Of a stretch of 64,000 nt of DNA, positions 9,202-18,789 are shown in pieces (the stretch's first letter is position 1; each line of letters opens with the position of its first letter). This DNA is from Herbaspirillum sp. Lineage in GTDB: Bacteria > Pseudomonadota > Gammaproteobacteria > Burkholderiales > Burkholderiaceae_D. The stretch covers positions 28,865 to 92,864 of the forward strand of contig JAQGLY010000017.1 in NCBI GenBank assembly GCA_028292625.1, given 5' to 3'. A program made the translations under genes and the position numbers. The notes beneath the pieces were generated by a model. The model was not told the DNA's origin, made no database searches, and was given only the letters and a program-made list of their open reading frames with translations.

Positions 9202-10743
9202 TTATACCGTCGCGACCGGGATCTTGCTCAGCGCGACGCTGCTCGCGATGCGCTCCTGCCATTCCTTCGGCCCGGTGGTGTGCACCGCTACGCCGTTGGC
9301 GTCCACCACGACCGTCACCGGCATGTCCTTGACGTCGAATTCGTAAATCGCCTCCATGCCCAGATCCTCGAAGCCGACCACCTTGGCCGATTTGATCGCT
9401 TTCGACACCAGATAAGCCGCGCCGCCGACGGCCATCAGATAGGCCGATTTGTGTTTCTTGATCGACGCCACGGTCGCCGGGCCGCGTTCGGCTTTGCCGA
9501 TCATCGAAATCAGGCCGGTCTGCTCCAGCATCATGTCGGTGAATTTATCCATCCGTGTGGCGGTGGTCGGGCCGGCGGGGCCGACCGCTTCGTCGCGCAC
9601 CGGGTCGACCGGACCCACGTAATAGATCACGCGGCCGGTGAAATCGACGGGCAGCTTTTCACCCTTGGCCAACATGTCCTGGATGCGCTGGTGCGCGGCG
9701 TCGCGGCCGGTCAGCATTTTGCCGTTCAGCAGCAGGGTCTGGCCCGGCTTCCAGCTCGCGATTTCTTCCTTGGTCAGGGTATCCAGATCCACCCGTTTCG
9801 ATTTTTCGGTGTCGGGCATCCAGTTCACTTGCGGCCAGTCGGACAGCGACGGCGGCTCCATGAATGCGGGACCGGAGCCGTCCAGCACGAAGTGGCCGTG
9901 GCGCGTCGCCGCGCAGTTCGGAATCATCGCCACCGGCTTGGACGCGGCGTGCGTCGGATGCATCATGATTTTCACGTCCAGCACGGTGGTCAGGCCGCCC
10001 AGGCCTTGCGCGCCGATGCCCAGGGAATTGACCTTCTCGAACAGTTCGATGCGCAACTCCTCGAGCTTGTTTTGCGGACCGCGTTTGAGCAGGTCGTACA
10101 TGTCGATGTCTTCCATCAACACTTGCTTGGCCATCAGCATCGCCCGTTCGGCGGTGCCGCCGATGCCGATGCCGAGCATGCCGGGAGGACACCAGCCGGC
10201 GCCCATCGTCGGCACTGTTTTCATGACCCAGTCGACCAGCGAATCGGACGGATTGAGCATCACGAATTTGCTCTTGTTTTCGGAGCCGCCGCCTTTGGCC
10301 GCGACCTGCACGTCCACCGTATTGCCGGGCACCAGTTCCATGTGCACCACGGCCGGCGTGTTGTCCTTGGTGTTCTTGCGTTCGAAATGCGGATCGGCGA
10401 CGATCGACGCGCGCAGCATATTGTCCGGATTGTTGTAGCCTCGGCGCACGCCTTCGTTGACCGCATCGGTGACCGAGCCCTTGAAGCCTTCGAAGCGGAC
10501 TTCCATGCCGATTTTCAAAAACACATTGACGATGCCGGTATCCTGGCAGATCGGACGCTTGCCTTCGGCGCACATGCGCGAATTGGTCAGGATCTGCGCG
10601 ATGGCGTCCTTGGCGGACGGGCTTTGCTCGGCTTCGTACGCGCGCGCCAGATGCTGGATGTAATCGGCCGGATGGTAATAACTGATGTATTGCAGGGCGG
10701 CGGCGACGGATTCGATGAGATCGTCTTGCTTGATGATGGTCAT
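9202..10743 (-). CDS. fumA: Fumarate hydratase class I (iron-sulfur, oxygen-sensitive type)
   Basis: This enzyme interconverts fumarate and malate in the TCA cycle. The 513 residues fit class I fumarases of the fused alpha-beta kind. Recognisable parts are CAEGKRPICQDTGIVNVFLK, PTMGAGWCPPGMLGIGIGG and MHPTHAASKPVAMIPNCAATRH, which carry the conserved cysteines of the [4Fe-4S] region, and GPAGPTTATRMDKF in the C-terminal domain. The ATG giving MTIIKQDDLIESVAAALQYI is the family start; the open frame extends further upstream but into unlike sequence. murI follows closely. Confidence 0.95.
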   Translation of the reverse strand: MTIIKQDDLIESVAAALQYISYYHPADYIQHLARAYEAEQSPSAKDAIAQILTNSRMCAEGKRPICQDTGIVNVFLKIGMEVRFEGFKGSVTDAVNEGVRRGYNNPDNMLRASIVADPHFERKNTKDNTPAVVHMELVPGNTVDVQVAAKGGGSENKSKFVMLNPSDSLVDWVMKTVPTMGAGWCPPGMLGIGIGGTAERAMLMAKQVLMEDIDMYDLLKRGPQNKLEELRIELFEKVNSLGIGAQGLGGLTTVLDVKIMMHPTHAASKPVAMIPNCAATRHGHFVLDGSGPAFMEPPSLSDWPQVNWMPDTEKSKRVDLDTLTKEEIASWKPGQTLLLNGKMLTGRDAAHQRIQDMLAKGEKLPVDFTGRVIYYVGPVDPVRDEAVGPAGPTTATRMDKFTDMMLEQTGLISMIGKAERGPATVASIKKHKSAYLMAVGGAAYLVSKAIKSAKVVGFEDLGMEAIYEFDVKDMPVTVVVDANGVAVHTTGPKEWQERIASSVALSKIPVATV

Positions 10744-10810
10744 GGCTGGTTTTCTCAGAAACGGAGGGGCGCAAAAGTCCGTTATTTTACACGGTCCTGC
10801 GTTTGCTATT

Positions 10811-11275
10811 TTATGCGCCGGTCCATGGCAACCGGGCAAAACACCAGCCTTCTACCGTTTTGCGGTGGCCTTCCGCGTCTTTGTTGCCTTCGAAGCCCTC
10901 CAGGATGTCGAAGCTGTTTGCATAACCGCGTTCGGTAGCGGCTTTTGCCGCGTGGCGCGAACGCACGCCGGAGCGGCACAGAAATAACAGCACCTGATCC
11001 TTGGAGGCGAGTTTGTCGAGTTCGTCGAGGAAGGCCGGATTGGGGGTGCTCTGCGGATACAGATTCCATTCGATCGCGAAATGCTGCGTGCCGTCGATTT
11101 TCACCTGGCCCACCCAATCGCGCTCGGCTTTGGTTCGCACGTCGACCAATTTCACGTTGCTGTCGGCCTGCAACAAGGCATAGGCTTGCGCGGGCGTGAC
11201 CGCGCCGGCATACGGCAGTTGACTTGCCTGGCCCAACTGGCGCGCCTTGGTCAGAATATCTTGTGTATTTGTCAT
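10811..11275 (-). CDS. Single-domain rhodanese-like protein (sulfurtransferase)
   Basis: The 154-residue protein is one rhodanese domain. It has the entry motif VKLVDVRTKAERDWVG and the active-site loop FLCRSGVRSRHAA with Cys100, which would carry persulfide. There is no signal peptide or membrane segment, so it is probably cytoplasmic. The donor and acceptor are unknown. The ATG (MTNTQDILTKARQLGQ) is preferred; an in-frame upstream extension enters the NtrC-site region. It is divergent from glnA, and one NtrC-like site lies just 16 bases before its start, so nitrogen control of this gene is possible. Confidence 0.88.
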   Translation of the reverse strand: MTNTQDILTKARQLGQASQLPYAGAVTPAQAYALLQADSNVKLVDVRTKAERDWVGQVKIDGTQHFAIEWNLYPQSTPNPAFLDELDKLASKDQVLLFLCRSGVRSRHAAKAATERGYANSFDILEGFEGNKDAEGHRKTVEGWCFARLPWTGA

Positions 11276-11290
11276 CAAAAATCCTGGTGA

Positions 11291-11374
11291 GCACATTATC
11301 GGTGCGCTATTGGTGCGCCGGCCGAAAAATGTGATGTTTTTGTGCATCTACATTATTTCGCACAAAATTGGTGC
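11291..11374 (+). promoter_or_regulatory. Two NtrC-type enhancer sites upstream of glnA
   Basis: Two copies of the inverted motif GCAC-N7-GTGC, the core of NtrC binding sites, are present at 11291-11305 and 11360-11374. The second is flanked by further matches (CGCACAAAATTGGTGCA). Their centres are 69 bases apart, and they lie about 90-170 bases before the sigma-54 promoter, the usual enhancer distance. A one-mismatch IHF-like site (TATCAATTCTGTA, 11410-11422) lies between them and the promoter. The regulator itself (glnG) is encoded downstream. Confidence 0.75.
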
Positions 11375-11462
11375 AAACTGCGAAGAGTCCGTTAAATCGC
11401 GTTATCCCTTATCAATTCTGTACATCATAGCGCGCCTATGGGGTGTTTGTCTGACGGCGATT

Positions 11463-11477
11463 GGCATGGAAACTGCT
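11463..11477 (+). promoter_or_regulatory. Sigma-54 promoter of glnA
   Basis: TGGCATGGAAACTGC fits the -24/-12 consensus TGGCAC-N5-TTGC with two mismatches and keeps the invariant GG and GC at correct spacing. It lies 155 bases upstream of the glnA start, with NtrC-type sites upstream of it. Confidence 0.7.
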
Positions 11478-11632
11478 TATCCCATGGTGCGTTTCTTGTT
11501 CGTGTGTTTGTTGCGGCTAATTGAAAGATGTCGCATAGGGACAAGTAATAGCGGCTAAAATAGCGCCGCGCAGAATTTTTCAGCACAATTTATCCCAGTT
11601 TAGTATCACTTCCTCGTTTTAGGAGATTTGCA

Positions 11633-13048
11633 ATGGCAAGGACGGCCGCAGAAGTTTTGAAGATGGTAAAAGATAACGAAGTCAAGTTTGTCGACTTCCG
11701 TTTTGCAGATACACGCGGCAAGGAACAGCACGTCAGCGTGCCTGTGTCCCATTTCGATATGGATAAATTCGAAACCGGTCACGCATTCGACGGGTCGTCG
11801 ATTGCCGGTTGGAAGGGCATCGAAGCATCCGATATGTTGTTGATTCCGGACCCGACCACTGCCAATATCGATCCGTTCATGGAAGAAACCACACTGTTCA
11901 TGCAGTGCGACGTGATCGAACCGTCCGACGGCAAAGGTTACGACCGCGATCCGCGCTCGATCGCCAAGCGCGCCGAAGCGTATCTGAAATCGTCCGGTCT
12001 GGGCGATGCGGCTTATTTCGGTCCAGAGCCTGAATTCTTCATTTTCGACGGTGTGCGCTGGGGCGCGGACATGTCCGGCTGCTTCGTCAAGATCGAATCG
12101 GAAGAAGCATCGTGGAGCAGCGGCGCCAAGCTCGAAGGCGGCAACACCGGCCACCGTCCAACGGTCAAGGGCGGTTATTTCCCGGTTCCTCCGGTCGACA
12201 GCTTCCAGGACATGCGTTCGGAAATGTGTCTGCTGCTGGAAGCCATGGGCATTCCGGTCGAAGTGCATCACCATGAAGTCGCCGGCGCCGGTCAGAACGA
12301 AATCGGCACCAAGTTCTCCACACTGGTGGAGCGCGCCGACTGGACTCAGAATCTGAAATACATCGTGTGGAACGTCGCGCACACCTATGGCAAGACCGCC
12401 ACTTTCATGCCGAAGCCGCTGGTCGGCGATAACGGTTCGGGCATGCACGTGCACCAATCGGTGTGGAAAGACGGCAAGAATCTGTTCGCAGGCGACGGCT
12501 ATGCCGGTCTGTCCGAGTTCGCGCTGTATTACATCGGCGGCATCATCAAGCATGCGAAGGCATTGAACGCCATCACCAATCCGGGCACTAACTCGTACAA
12601 GCGTCTGGTTCCAGGCTTCGAAGCGCCGGTCAAGCTGGCTTATTCGTCGCGCAACCGTTCGGCGTCGATCCGCATTCCGCACGTGCCGAATCCTAAGGGC
12701 CGCCGCATCGAAACGCGCTTTCCGGATCCGCTGGCCAATCCATACCTGTGCTTCTCCGCGCTGCTGATGGCCGGTCTGGACGGTGTGCAGAACAAGATCC
12801 ATCCGGGCGAAGCCGCTTCGAAGGATCTGTACCATCTGCCGCCTGAAGAAGACAAGTTGATCCCGACTGTCTGCTCGTCGCTGGACGAGGCGCTGGAACA
12901 TCTGAACAACGACCGCGAGTTCCTGACCCGCGGCGGTGTGTTCAGCGACAGCATGATCGATGCCTATATCGATTTGAAGATGCAGGAAGTGCAGCGTTTC
13001 CGCATGACTACGCATCCTATCGAATTCGATATGTATTATTCGCTGTAA
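11633..13048 (+). CDS. glnA: Glutamine synthetase, type I
   Basis: GlnA makes glutamine from glutamate, ammonia and ATP and forms a cytoplasmic dodecamer. The 471 residues match the GSI-beta length. Motifs include [17 protein letters not shown], the metal-binding [25 protein letters not shown] and NRSASIRIP. The adenylylation tyrosine is Tyr400 in [11 protein letters not shown], so activity control by GlnE is expected. AGGAG stands eight bases before the ATG. Expression is probably from a sigma-54/NtrC promoter, and a strong terminator follows, separating it from glnL. Confidence 0.98.
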   Translation: MARTAAEVLKMVKDNEVKFVDFRFADTRGKEQHVSVPVSHFDMDKFETGHAFDGSSIAGWKGIEASDMLLIPDPTTANIDPFMEETTLFMQCDVIEPSDGKGYDRDPRSIAKRAEAYLKSSGLGDAAYFGPEPEFFIFDGVRWGADMSGCFVKIESEEASWSSGAKLEGGNTGHRPTVKGGYFPVPPVDSFQDMRSEMCLLLEAMGIPVEVHHHEVAGAGQNEIGTKFSTLVERADWTQNLKYIVWNVAHTYGKTATFMPKPLVGDNGSGMHVHQSVWKDGKNLFAGDGYAGLSEFALYYIGGIIKHAKALNAITNPGTNSYKRLVPGFEAPVKLAYSSRNRSASIRIPHVPNPKGRRIETRFPDPLANPYLCFSALLMAGLDGVQNKIHPGEAASKDLYHLPPEEDKLIPTVCSSLDEALEHLNNDREFLTRGGVFSDSMIDAYIDLKMQEVQRFRMTTHPIEFDMYYSL

Positions 13049-13091
13049 GCCGGTTTGATTTATCGGTCGTTGCATCACGATAACGTGTGAC

Positions 13092-13119
13092 AAAAAGGGG
13101 AAGTTCGCTTCCCCTTTTT
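13092..13119 (+). terminator. Intrinsic terminator after glnA
   Basis: AAAAAGGGGAAG and CTTCCCCTTTTT form a perfect 12-bp stem closed by a TTCG tetraloop, and more T bases follow. It begins 44 bases after the glnA stop, so glnLG transcription probably depends on read-through or on its own promoter. Confidence 0.9.
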
Positions 13120-13208
13120 CTTTTTGGGCATCCGATCCGTGTCGATGCGTGTCGACGGTTCGTATCGGTTGCCGTATCTGACGAATACTTTCTATTTTGC
13201 AAGAGACT

Positions 13209-14288
13209 ATGACACCGAAATCTGCCGTGCCTTCTCTTGAAGGACTGGATTTACTGGCCTCCGCCGTGATCGTTCTGAACGCAGAGGGCGGCATCGTCTA
13301 CGCCAATGCCGCCGCCGAAAACATGCTGGAGAGTTCGGTCAGGGTATTGTTGCATCAGAAGCTGAGCGATCTGTTTACCAATGGCGAGCTGCTCAAACCT
13401 CTGTTCGCAGAGGCGGTCGCGCACCGTTTTGCCGACAAGCGGCTCGATCTGGTGCTCGAACGCGCCGGCCGCGAGGCCTTGCAGGTCGATGCCGTGATTA
13501 CCGCTTTGGATAGACCGGAGATGCCGGTGCTGATCGAATTGCGCGAGAACATCCAGCAATTGAAGCTCGATCGCGAAGAGCGTCTGCTCGATCAAAGCCA
13601 GGCCAACAAGGAACTGATCCGCAATCTGGCGCATGAAATCAAGAATCCGCTGGGAGGCATCCGCGGCGCCGCGCAATTGCTGGAGCTGGAGTTGCCGGAA
13701 CGCCATCTGAAAGAGTTGCGCGAATACTCGCAAGTCATCATCAAGGAGGCGGACCGCCTGCAAACGCTGGTCGACCGGCTGCTGGCGCCGCACCGCCGGC
13801 CGCATATCGTCGGCGATGTGAATATCCACGAAGTGTGCGAACGCGTGCGCAGCCTGATTCTGGCCGAATTTCCGCAGGGCCTGGTGGTCAGGCGCGATTA
13901 CGATCTGTCGATTCCGGAATTCCGCGGTGACAAGGAGCAACTGATTCAGGCCATGCTCAACATCGTGCATAACGCGGCGCAGGCGCTGACCGAACGTATC
14001 CGCAGCGGCGATGCCGAATTGAAACTGGAGACTCGCGTGGCGCGCCAGGTCACTTTGGCGAAGGTGCGCTACAAGCTGGCACTAGACTTGCATATCATCG
14101 ATAACGGCCCCGGCATCGCGCCCGATATCGAAGACAGGATTTTCTATCCATTGGTATCCGGACGCGAGGGAGGCAGCGGACTTGGACTGACGTTGGCGCA
14201 AACTTTCGTGCAGCAGCACTTGGGCGTGATCGAATGCGAAAGCCGTCCGGGCCGCACCGATTTTAGGATTTTGATACCGCTTCCTTGA
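13209..14288 (+). CDS. glnL: Nitrogen regulation sensor histidine kinase NtrB (GlnL)
   Basis: NtrB phosphorylates NtrC under nitrogen limitation and is controlled by PII proteins. It is a soluble 359-residue kinase without membrane segments. A PAS-like domain (about 12-120) is followed by the H-box NLAHEIKNPLGGIRGA with phosphorylated His142, the N-box MLNIVHNAAQAL, and the ATP-lid motifs DNGPGIAPDIEDRIF and GGSGLGLTLAQTFV. The ATG is preferred over a TTG 12 bases upstream, and a weak AAGAGA precedes it. glnG follows in the same direction. Confidence 0.96.
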   Translation: MTPKSAVPSLEGLDLLASAVIVLNAEGGIVYANAAAENMLESSVRVLLHQKLSDLFTNGELLKPLFAEAVAHRFADKRLDLVLERAGREALQVDAVITALDRPEMPVLIELRENIQQLKLDREERLLDQSQANKELIRNLAHEIKNPLGGIRGAAQLLELELPERHLKELREYSQVIIKEADRLQTLVDRLLAPHRRPHIVGDVNIHEVCERVRSLILAEFPQGLVVRRDYDLSIPEFRGDKEQLIQAMLNIVHNAAQALTERIRSGDAELKLETRVARQVTLAKVRYKLALDLHIIDNGPGIAPDIEDRIFYPLVSGREGGSGLGLTLAQTFVQQHLGVIECESRPGRTDFRILIPLP

Positions 14289-14350
14289 GCCGGGGGAGTG
14301 GATGTGCCGGAAATGGCGATGCTGAGCTTAGACGCGGGATGTTGCAAACT

Positions 14351-15835
14351 ATGAAACCAATCTGGATCGTTGACGACGATGAATCAATCCGCTGGGTGCT
14401 CGAAAAAGCCCTGGCGCGCGAAAACCTCGCCACCCGCAGTTTTTCCAGCGCACGCGATGCGCTGACGGCATTGCAAACAGGTGTGCCGCAAGTCCTGGTT
14501 TCCGATATACGCATGCCAGGCCCCTCCGGCCTGGAATTGTTGCAAACCGTCAAGGCCGAGCACCCCGGAGTGCCGGTCATCATCATTACGGCATTCTCCG
14601 ATCTGGATTCCGCGGTCTCGGCATTTCAGGGCGGCGCGTTCGAATACCTGGCCAAGCCTTTCGACGTCGACAAGGCGGTGGAGCTGATCCGGCGCGCGCT
14701 GGAAGAAAGCCTGCGCGAAGGCGACGTCGAGCAGGCCGCCGTCGAAGCCACCGAGATACTCGGCCAGGCGCCGGCGATGCAGGACGTCTTTCGCGCCATC
14801 GGGCGTTTGTCGCAATCGAATGTCACCGTGCTCATTACCGGAGAATCCGGCACAGGCAAGGAACTGGTCGCGCGCGCGCTGCACAAACATAGCCCGCGCT
14901 CGGCGCAGCCGTTCGTGGCGCTCAACACCGCGGCGATTCCTAAGGATCTGCTGGAGTCGGAACTGTTCGGCCACGAGCGCGGCGCCTTTACCGGCGCGCA
15001 GACCATGCGGCGCGGCCGTTTCGAGCAGGCCGAAGGCGGCACGCTGTTCCTGGATGAAATCGGCGATATGCCGTTCGATCTGCAAACGCGCTTGCTGCGT
15101 GTGCTCTCGGATGGACATTTCTACCGCGTCGGCGGTCATCAATCGATGAAGGCCAATGTGCGCGTGATCGCCGCCACCCATCAGAATCTGGAGCATCGGG
15201 TACGCGAAGGCCTGTTTCGCGAAGACTTGTATCACCGCCTCAACGTGATCCGCTTGCGTCTGCCGAATCTGCGCGAGCGGCGCGAAGACATCGCGCTCCT
15301 GACCCGGCATTTCCTGACGCAAAGCGCGCGCCAATTGGGAGTGGAAGCGAAGCGTTTGTCGCCGCATGCGATGCAGTTTTTGTCGCAGCTCGAATTGCCC
15401 GGCAATGTGCGCCAGCTGGAGAATCTGTGCAACTGGATCACCGTGATGGCACCGGGTCAGACGGTGGAAGTCAAGGATCTGCCGCAGGATCTGATCGACG
15501 AACGGCCGATCGATGAAATTGCGTCGACGCCATCGTCGCCGGCAGCCGTCAAGACCGAGGGCGACAGCGCTGCCGAACGCAGCGACGATGCCGCCGGCGG
15601 CGACCGGCACCGCTGGGTTGCCCTGCTGGAAACGGAGGCCGCGCAAATGCTCGCGCACGGCTTGCCCGAGGTCATGGATGTATTGGGCCGCCAGTTCGAA
15701 GCCACGCTGATCAAGGCGGCGCTGAAGCATACGCATGGCCGTAAAAACGATGCGGCGGTGCGCCTGGGCATCGGGCGCAATACGATTACGCGGAAGATTC
15801 AGGAACTCAATATCGGCGGCGTCGCGGATGATTGA
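14351..15835 (+). CDS. glnG: Nitrogen regulation response regulator NtrC (GlnG)
   Basis: NtrC is the sigma-54 activator for nitrogen genes, including the glnA promoter described upstream. The 494 residues form a receiver domain ([11 protein letters not shown], phospho-acceptor Asp52 in LVSDIRMPG, Lys102), an AAA+ domain with Walker A GESGTGKE (about 164-171) and the sigma-54 contact loop GAFTGA (211-216), and a C-terminal Fis-type helix-turn-helix ([19 protein letters not shown]). A linker of about 45 residues rich in Ser, Ala and Asp precedes the DNA-binding part. An ATG 12 bases upstream is possible, but [12 protein letters not shown] is the family start. Confidence 0.96.
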   Translation: MKPIWIVDDDESIRWVLEKALARENLATRSFSSARDALTALQTGVPQVLVSDIRMPGPSGLELLQTVKAEHPGVPVIIITAFSDLDSAVSAFQGGAFEYLAKPFDVDKAVELIRRALEESLREGDVEQAAVEATEILGQAPAMQDVFRAIGRLSQSNVTVLITGESGTGKELVARALHKHSPRSAQPFVALNTAAIPKDLLESELFGHERGAFTGAQTMRRGRFEQAEGGTLFLDEIGDMPFDLQTRLLRVLSDGHFYRVGGHQSMKANVRVIAATHQNLEHRVREGLFREDLYHRLNVIRLRLPNLRERREDIALLTRHFLTQSARQLGVEAKRLSPHAMQFLSQLELPGNVRQLENLCNWITVMAPGQTVEVKDLPQDLIDERPIDEIASTPSSPAAVKTEGDSAAERSDDAAGGDRHRWVALLETEAAQMLAHGLPEVMDVLGRQFEATLIKAALKHTHGRKNDAAVRLGIGRNTITRKIQELNIGGVADD

Positions 15836-15934
15836 GTAGCGACAACGGATTTATCCGCCGAAACGCCTGCGTCCGATGGGACGATTCGGCGTGTCGGCGG
15901 TCCCGGCCGCCATCTATTGCGCGTGGATGGCCCC

Positions 15935-17578
15935 TTATATATTCCGGCGCAATCTGCGCCACAAGGTGGTACGGCTGATTCCCAGGTATTCGGCCGCCGC
16001 TTCCCGATTGCCGTCGAAACGCTGCAGCGTCTGTTGCAAGCTCTCCGCCGTTTCCGGTTTCCCCGATGGATCGATCGCCGTCGCCGGCTCAGGCTCCGCT
16101 GCATCCGCGGCCGAGGACGCTTGCGGCAGGGCCAATTCCGGCGCAACGCTTTTCAAAAATGCCGGCGTCAGCGCCTGCAGCGGCGCATCCGCCAAAAACA
16201 GCGCCAGCCGCTCCATCAGATTCCGTAATTCGCGCACATTGCCTGGCCAGCGATAGGCGCTCAGCAGCGGCATGCAAGCCTGGAGCTCGGCATCCAGATC
16301 CGCATGCGGCCGACTGTCCAGCGCCGCCAATGCATTTTTCAGACACCATTGCGCCAGCATCGCCAGGTCGTCCATCCGTTCGCGCAACGGCGGCAGCGAC
16401 AGCCGCAGCACCGCCAGCCGGTAATACAGATCGGCGCGGAAACGGCCCTCGGTGACGCGCGCCTCCAGGTCGCAATGGGTGGCGCTGACGATGCGTACGT
16501 CCACCGCAATCGGCCGGGTGCCGCCGACCCGGACCACCGCGCGCTCTTCCAATACCCGTAACAGCCGGGTTTGCAAATTCAGCGGCATTTCGCCGATTTC
16601 ATCCAGGAACAGAGTGCCGCGATGCGCCGCTTCGAACAGGCCGGCGCGGCCGCCCCGACGTGAACCGGTGAAGGCGCCGTCTTCATAGCCGAACAACTCC
16701 GATTCCAGCAGCGATTCCGCCAGCGCGCCGCAGTTGACCGCCACGAACGGCCGCTCGTGGCGGCCCTGTGCATATTCGCGATGAATGGCCTGCGCCGCCA
16801 GTTCCTTGCCGCTGCCGGTTTCGCCCCGAATCAGCACCGTCGCGGGCGAGCGGGCGAACAGGGCGATCGCTTGCCGCACGTTGTGCATCGCGGCCGATTC
16901 CCCGCGCAAGTCCTGCAGCCGGTGGCGCGCGCGCGGACCGTTGGCGGACGCCTGTGAGCCGAGGCGATGATCGGGGCGCGTCAGTTGCACCAGGTCCAGC
17001 GCGCTGTCGAATGCTTGCCGGATCGACGCCGCCGAATATATGAAGATGCCGGTCATGCCGGCTTCTTCGGCCAGATCGGTAATCAGCCCCGCGCCGACCA
17101 CGACCTTGATGCCGGCGGCCTTCAATTCCTGAATCTGCGCACGCGCGTCCTCTTCCGTGACATAAATGCGCTGCTGGATGCCCAGGCCGAAGGTGCGTTG
17201 GAAATCGCTCAACGCCGGGATGGTTTCCCGGTAATTGATCAGGCCGATGTCGCTGCCGATCTTGCGCGCTTGCGCCAGCGCCTGCATTACGTCGAAACCG
17301 CTGGCCGCGGCGATGATCACCGGCACCGGCAGACGGCTTTTCAAATACGCGCCGTTGGAGCCGGCGGCGATGATGGCATCGCAACGTTCGTTTTGCAGAC
17401 GTTCACGAATGTGGCGCACCGCCTCGTCGAAGCCGAGATGAATCGCTTCGATCTGCGCCTGATCGTCGAACTCGCGCCGGATGTCGCGAAACAGATCGGA
17501 CAGGCGCGATATCGATACCGTCCAGATAACCGCTTGTTCCGCGTGCGGATCGCGCGAGGCTGTCGATGGGCGACTCAT
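15935..17578 (-). CDS. prpR: Propionate catabolism operon regulator PrpR (sigma-54 activator)
   Basis: PrpR senses 2-methylcitrate and activates the prp operon with sigma-54 RNA polymerase. Its 547 residues comprise an N-terminal PrpR sensor domain (about 15-200, with [18 protein letters not shown]), an AAA+ domain with Walker A GETGSGKE and Walker [13 protein letters not shown], and a C-terminal Fis-type helix-turn-helix ([16 protein letters not shown]). The sigma-54 loop reads GAFTGS rather than GAFTGA, as in enterobacterial PrpR. It is divergent from prpBCDE, and helically phased GTTTCA repeats begin 13 bases before its start codon. Confidence 0.95.
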   Translation of the reverse strand: MSRPSTASRDPHAEQAVIWTVSISRLSDLFRDIRREFDDQAQIEAIHLGFDEAVRHIRERLQNERCDAIIAAGSNGAYLKSRLPVPVIIAAASGFDVMQALAQARKIGSDIGLINYRETIPALSDFQRTFGLGIQQRIYVTEEDARAQIQELKAAGIKVVVGAGLITDLAEEAGMTGIFIYSAASIRQAFDSALDLVQLTRPDHRLGSQASANGPRARHRLQDLRGESAAMHNVRQAIALFARSPATVLIRGETGSGKELAAQAIHREYAQGRHERPFVAVNCGALAESLLESELFGYEDGAFTGSRRGGRAGLFEAAHRGTLFLDEIGEMPLNLQTRLLRVLEERAVVRVGGTRPIAVDVRIVSATHCDLEARVTEGRFRADLYYRLAVLRLSLPPLRERMDDLAMLAQWCLKNALAALDSRPHADLDAELQACMPLLSAYRWPGNVRELRNLMERLALFLADAPLQALTPAFLKSVAPELALPQASSAADAAEPEPATAIDPSGKPETAESLQQTLQRFDGNREAAAEYLGISRTTLWRRLRRNI

Positions 17579-17590
17579 GTGTCCCTCCGT

Positions 17591-17631
17591 GTTTCAGTTG
17601 TTGTTTCAAAATATGTTTCAAATGCGTTTCA
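17591..17631. promoter_or_regulatory. Four phased GTTTCA direct repeats (probable PrpR sites)
   Basis: GTTTCA occurs at 17591, 17603, 17615 and 17626, a spacing of 12, 12 and 11 bases, about one helical turn each. A fifth imperfect copy (ATTTCA) follows at 17632. The array lies between the prpR start and the prpB sigma-54 promoter, about 150-190 bases upstream of the latter. That is the right place for a PrpR enhancer and also for prpR autoregulation. Binding is inferred from position and repetition. Confidence 0.6.
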
Positions 17632-17706
17632 ATTTCAGGATTGTAACGTGAAGGCGATCCCTGCTGGAAAATCCCGCCGATTGCGCCCAAAATAAGGGGC
17701 CCTTAT

Positions 17707-17719
17707 CAAGCGCTTGATT
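17707..17719 (-). promoter_or_regulatory. Perfect IHF-type site in the prpR-prpB region
   Basis: On the minus strand AATCAAGCGCTTG fits the IHF consensus WATCAA-N4-TTR without a mismatch. It lies between the GTTTCA array and the sigma-54 promoter, where DNA bending would bring the activator to the polymerase. The same bases form the palindrome ATCAAGC-GCTTGAT, so a dimeric regulator is an alternative. Confidence 0.55.
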
Positions 17720-17781
17720 TAAAGGCATTTTTGATGGAAATCGCATTCGGATTGGCGATGGGGCTTGGCGCCGTGCGGTAC

Positions 17782-17797
17782 TGGCACGCCGATTGCA
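17782..17797 (+). promoter_or_regulatory. Sigma-54 promoter of the prp operon
   Basis: TGGCACGCCGATTGCA is an exact match to the -24/-12 consensus TGGCAC-N5-TTGCA. It lies 56 bases before the prpB start. Confidence 0.9.
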
Positions 17798-17831
17798 ATG
17801 CAGTGAAAAGTCCGTCCAAAATGCGGTTAAC

Positions 17832-17843
17832 TGAAACGTTTCG
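17832..17843. promoter_or_regulatory. Near-perfect palindrome TGAAAC-GTTTCG in the prpB leader
   Basis: The two halves are the inverted form of the GTTTCA element repeated upstream, with one mismatch at the end. It lies between the sigma-54 promoter and the prpB ATG, where bound protein could hinder transcription. The role is inferred. Confidence 0.45.
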
Positions 17844-17853
17844 AAAGTGAGCC

Positions 17854-18741
17854 ATGAGCATTCATTCCGCCGGCGCAGCGTTCCGCCAGGCTGTCGCCGA
17901 AGAGTCGCCGTTGCAGGTGATCGGCGCAATCAACGCCAACCATGCGCTGCTTGCCAAACGCGCGGGCTTCCGTGCGATCTATTTATCGGGCGGCGGCGTG
18001 GCCGCGGGCTCCCTGGGCTTGCCCGATCTTGGCATTTCCAACCTGGACGATGTGCTGGTCGACGTGCGGCGCATTACCGACGTCTGCGATCTGCCGCTGC
18101 TGGTCGATGCCGATACCGGTTTCGGCGCGTCGGCCTTCAACGTGGCGCGGACCGTCAAGGCGCTGATCAAGGCCGGCGCGGCGGCGATGCATATCGAAGA
18201 TCAGGTCGGCGCCAAGCGCTGCGGCCATCGTCCGAACAAGGAAATCGTCTCCAAGGAGGAAATGGTCGATCGCATCAAGGCCGCCGTGGACGCGCGCACC
18301 GATGAAAATTTCGTCATCATGGCGCGCACCGATGCGCTGGCCGTCGACGGGCTGGAAGCGGCGCTGGAGCGCGCCGCGGCCTGCGTCGAGGCGGGCGCCG
18401 ACATGATTTTTCCGGAAGCGATTACCGAGCTGGCGATGTACCGGCGATTCGCCGCGGAGGTAAAGGCGCCGGTGCTGGCCAATATCACCGAATTCGGCGC
18501 CACGCCGCTGTTTACCGTCGAAGAATTGAAGGGAGCCGATGTCGGCCTGGTGCTGTACCCGCTGTCCGCGTTCCGCGCAATGAACAAGGCCGCCGAAAAC
18601 GTGTATCAGGCGATCCGCCGCGACGGCACGCAGAAAAACGTCATCGATACCATGCAAACGCGCGCCGAATTATACGAACGCATCGATTATTACCGGTTCG
18701 AACAGCATCTGGACGCCTTGTTCTCGGGGCAGAAAAAATAG
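17854..18741 (+). CDS. prpB: 2-methylisocitrate lyase
   Basis: PrpB cleaves 2-methylisocitrate to pyruvate and succinate, the last step of the methylcitrate cycle. The 295 residues show the isocitrate-lyase superfamily barrel: [20 protein letters not shown], the metal-binding [28 protein letters not shown] with the catalytic KRCGH, and [14 protein letters not shown]. The ATG has only a weak Shine-Dalgarno sequence (GAAAG). It is the first gene of the prp operon, behind a consensus sigma-54 promoter; prpC follows after 48 bases. Confidence 0.97.
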   Translation: MSIHSAGAAFRQAVAEESPLQVIGAINANHALLAKRAGFRAIYLSGGGVAAGSLGLPDLGISNLDDVLVDVRRITDVCDLPLLVDADTGFGASAFNVARTVKALIKAGAAAMHIEDQVGAKRCGHRPNKEIVSKEEMVDRIKAAVDARTDENFVIMARTDALAVDGLEAALERAAACVEAGADMIFPEAITELAMYRRFAAEVKAPVLANITEFGATPLFTVEELKGADVGLVLYPLSAFRAMNKAAENVYQAIRRDGTQKNVIDTMQTRAELYERIDYYRFEQHLDALFSGQKK

Positions 18742-18789
18742 AACGCATTTTGTGGAATTTTCATTTCTTTTGAATACAGGAGCGGCGAC

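Noticed and set aside
15935..17578. PrpR as a regulator unable to use sigma-54 because its loop reads GAFTGS
   Set aside because: GAFTGS is usual in PrpR proteins, and the adjacent promoter is a perfect sigma-54 match.
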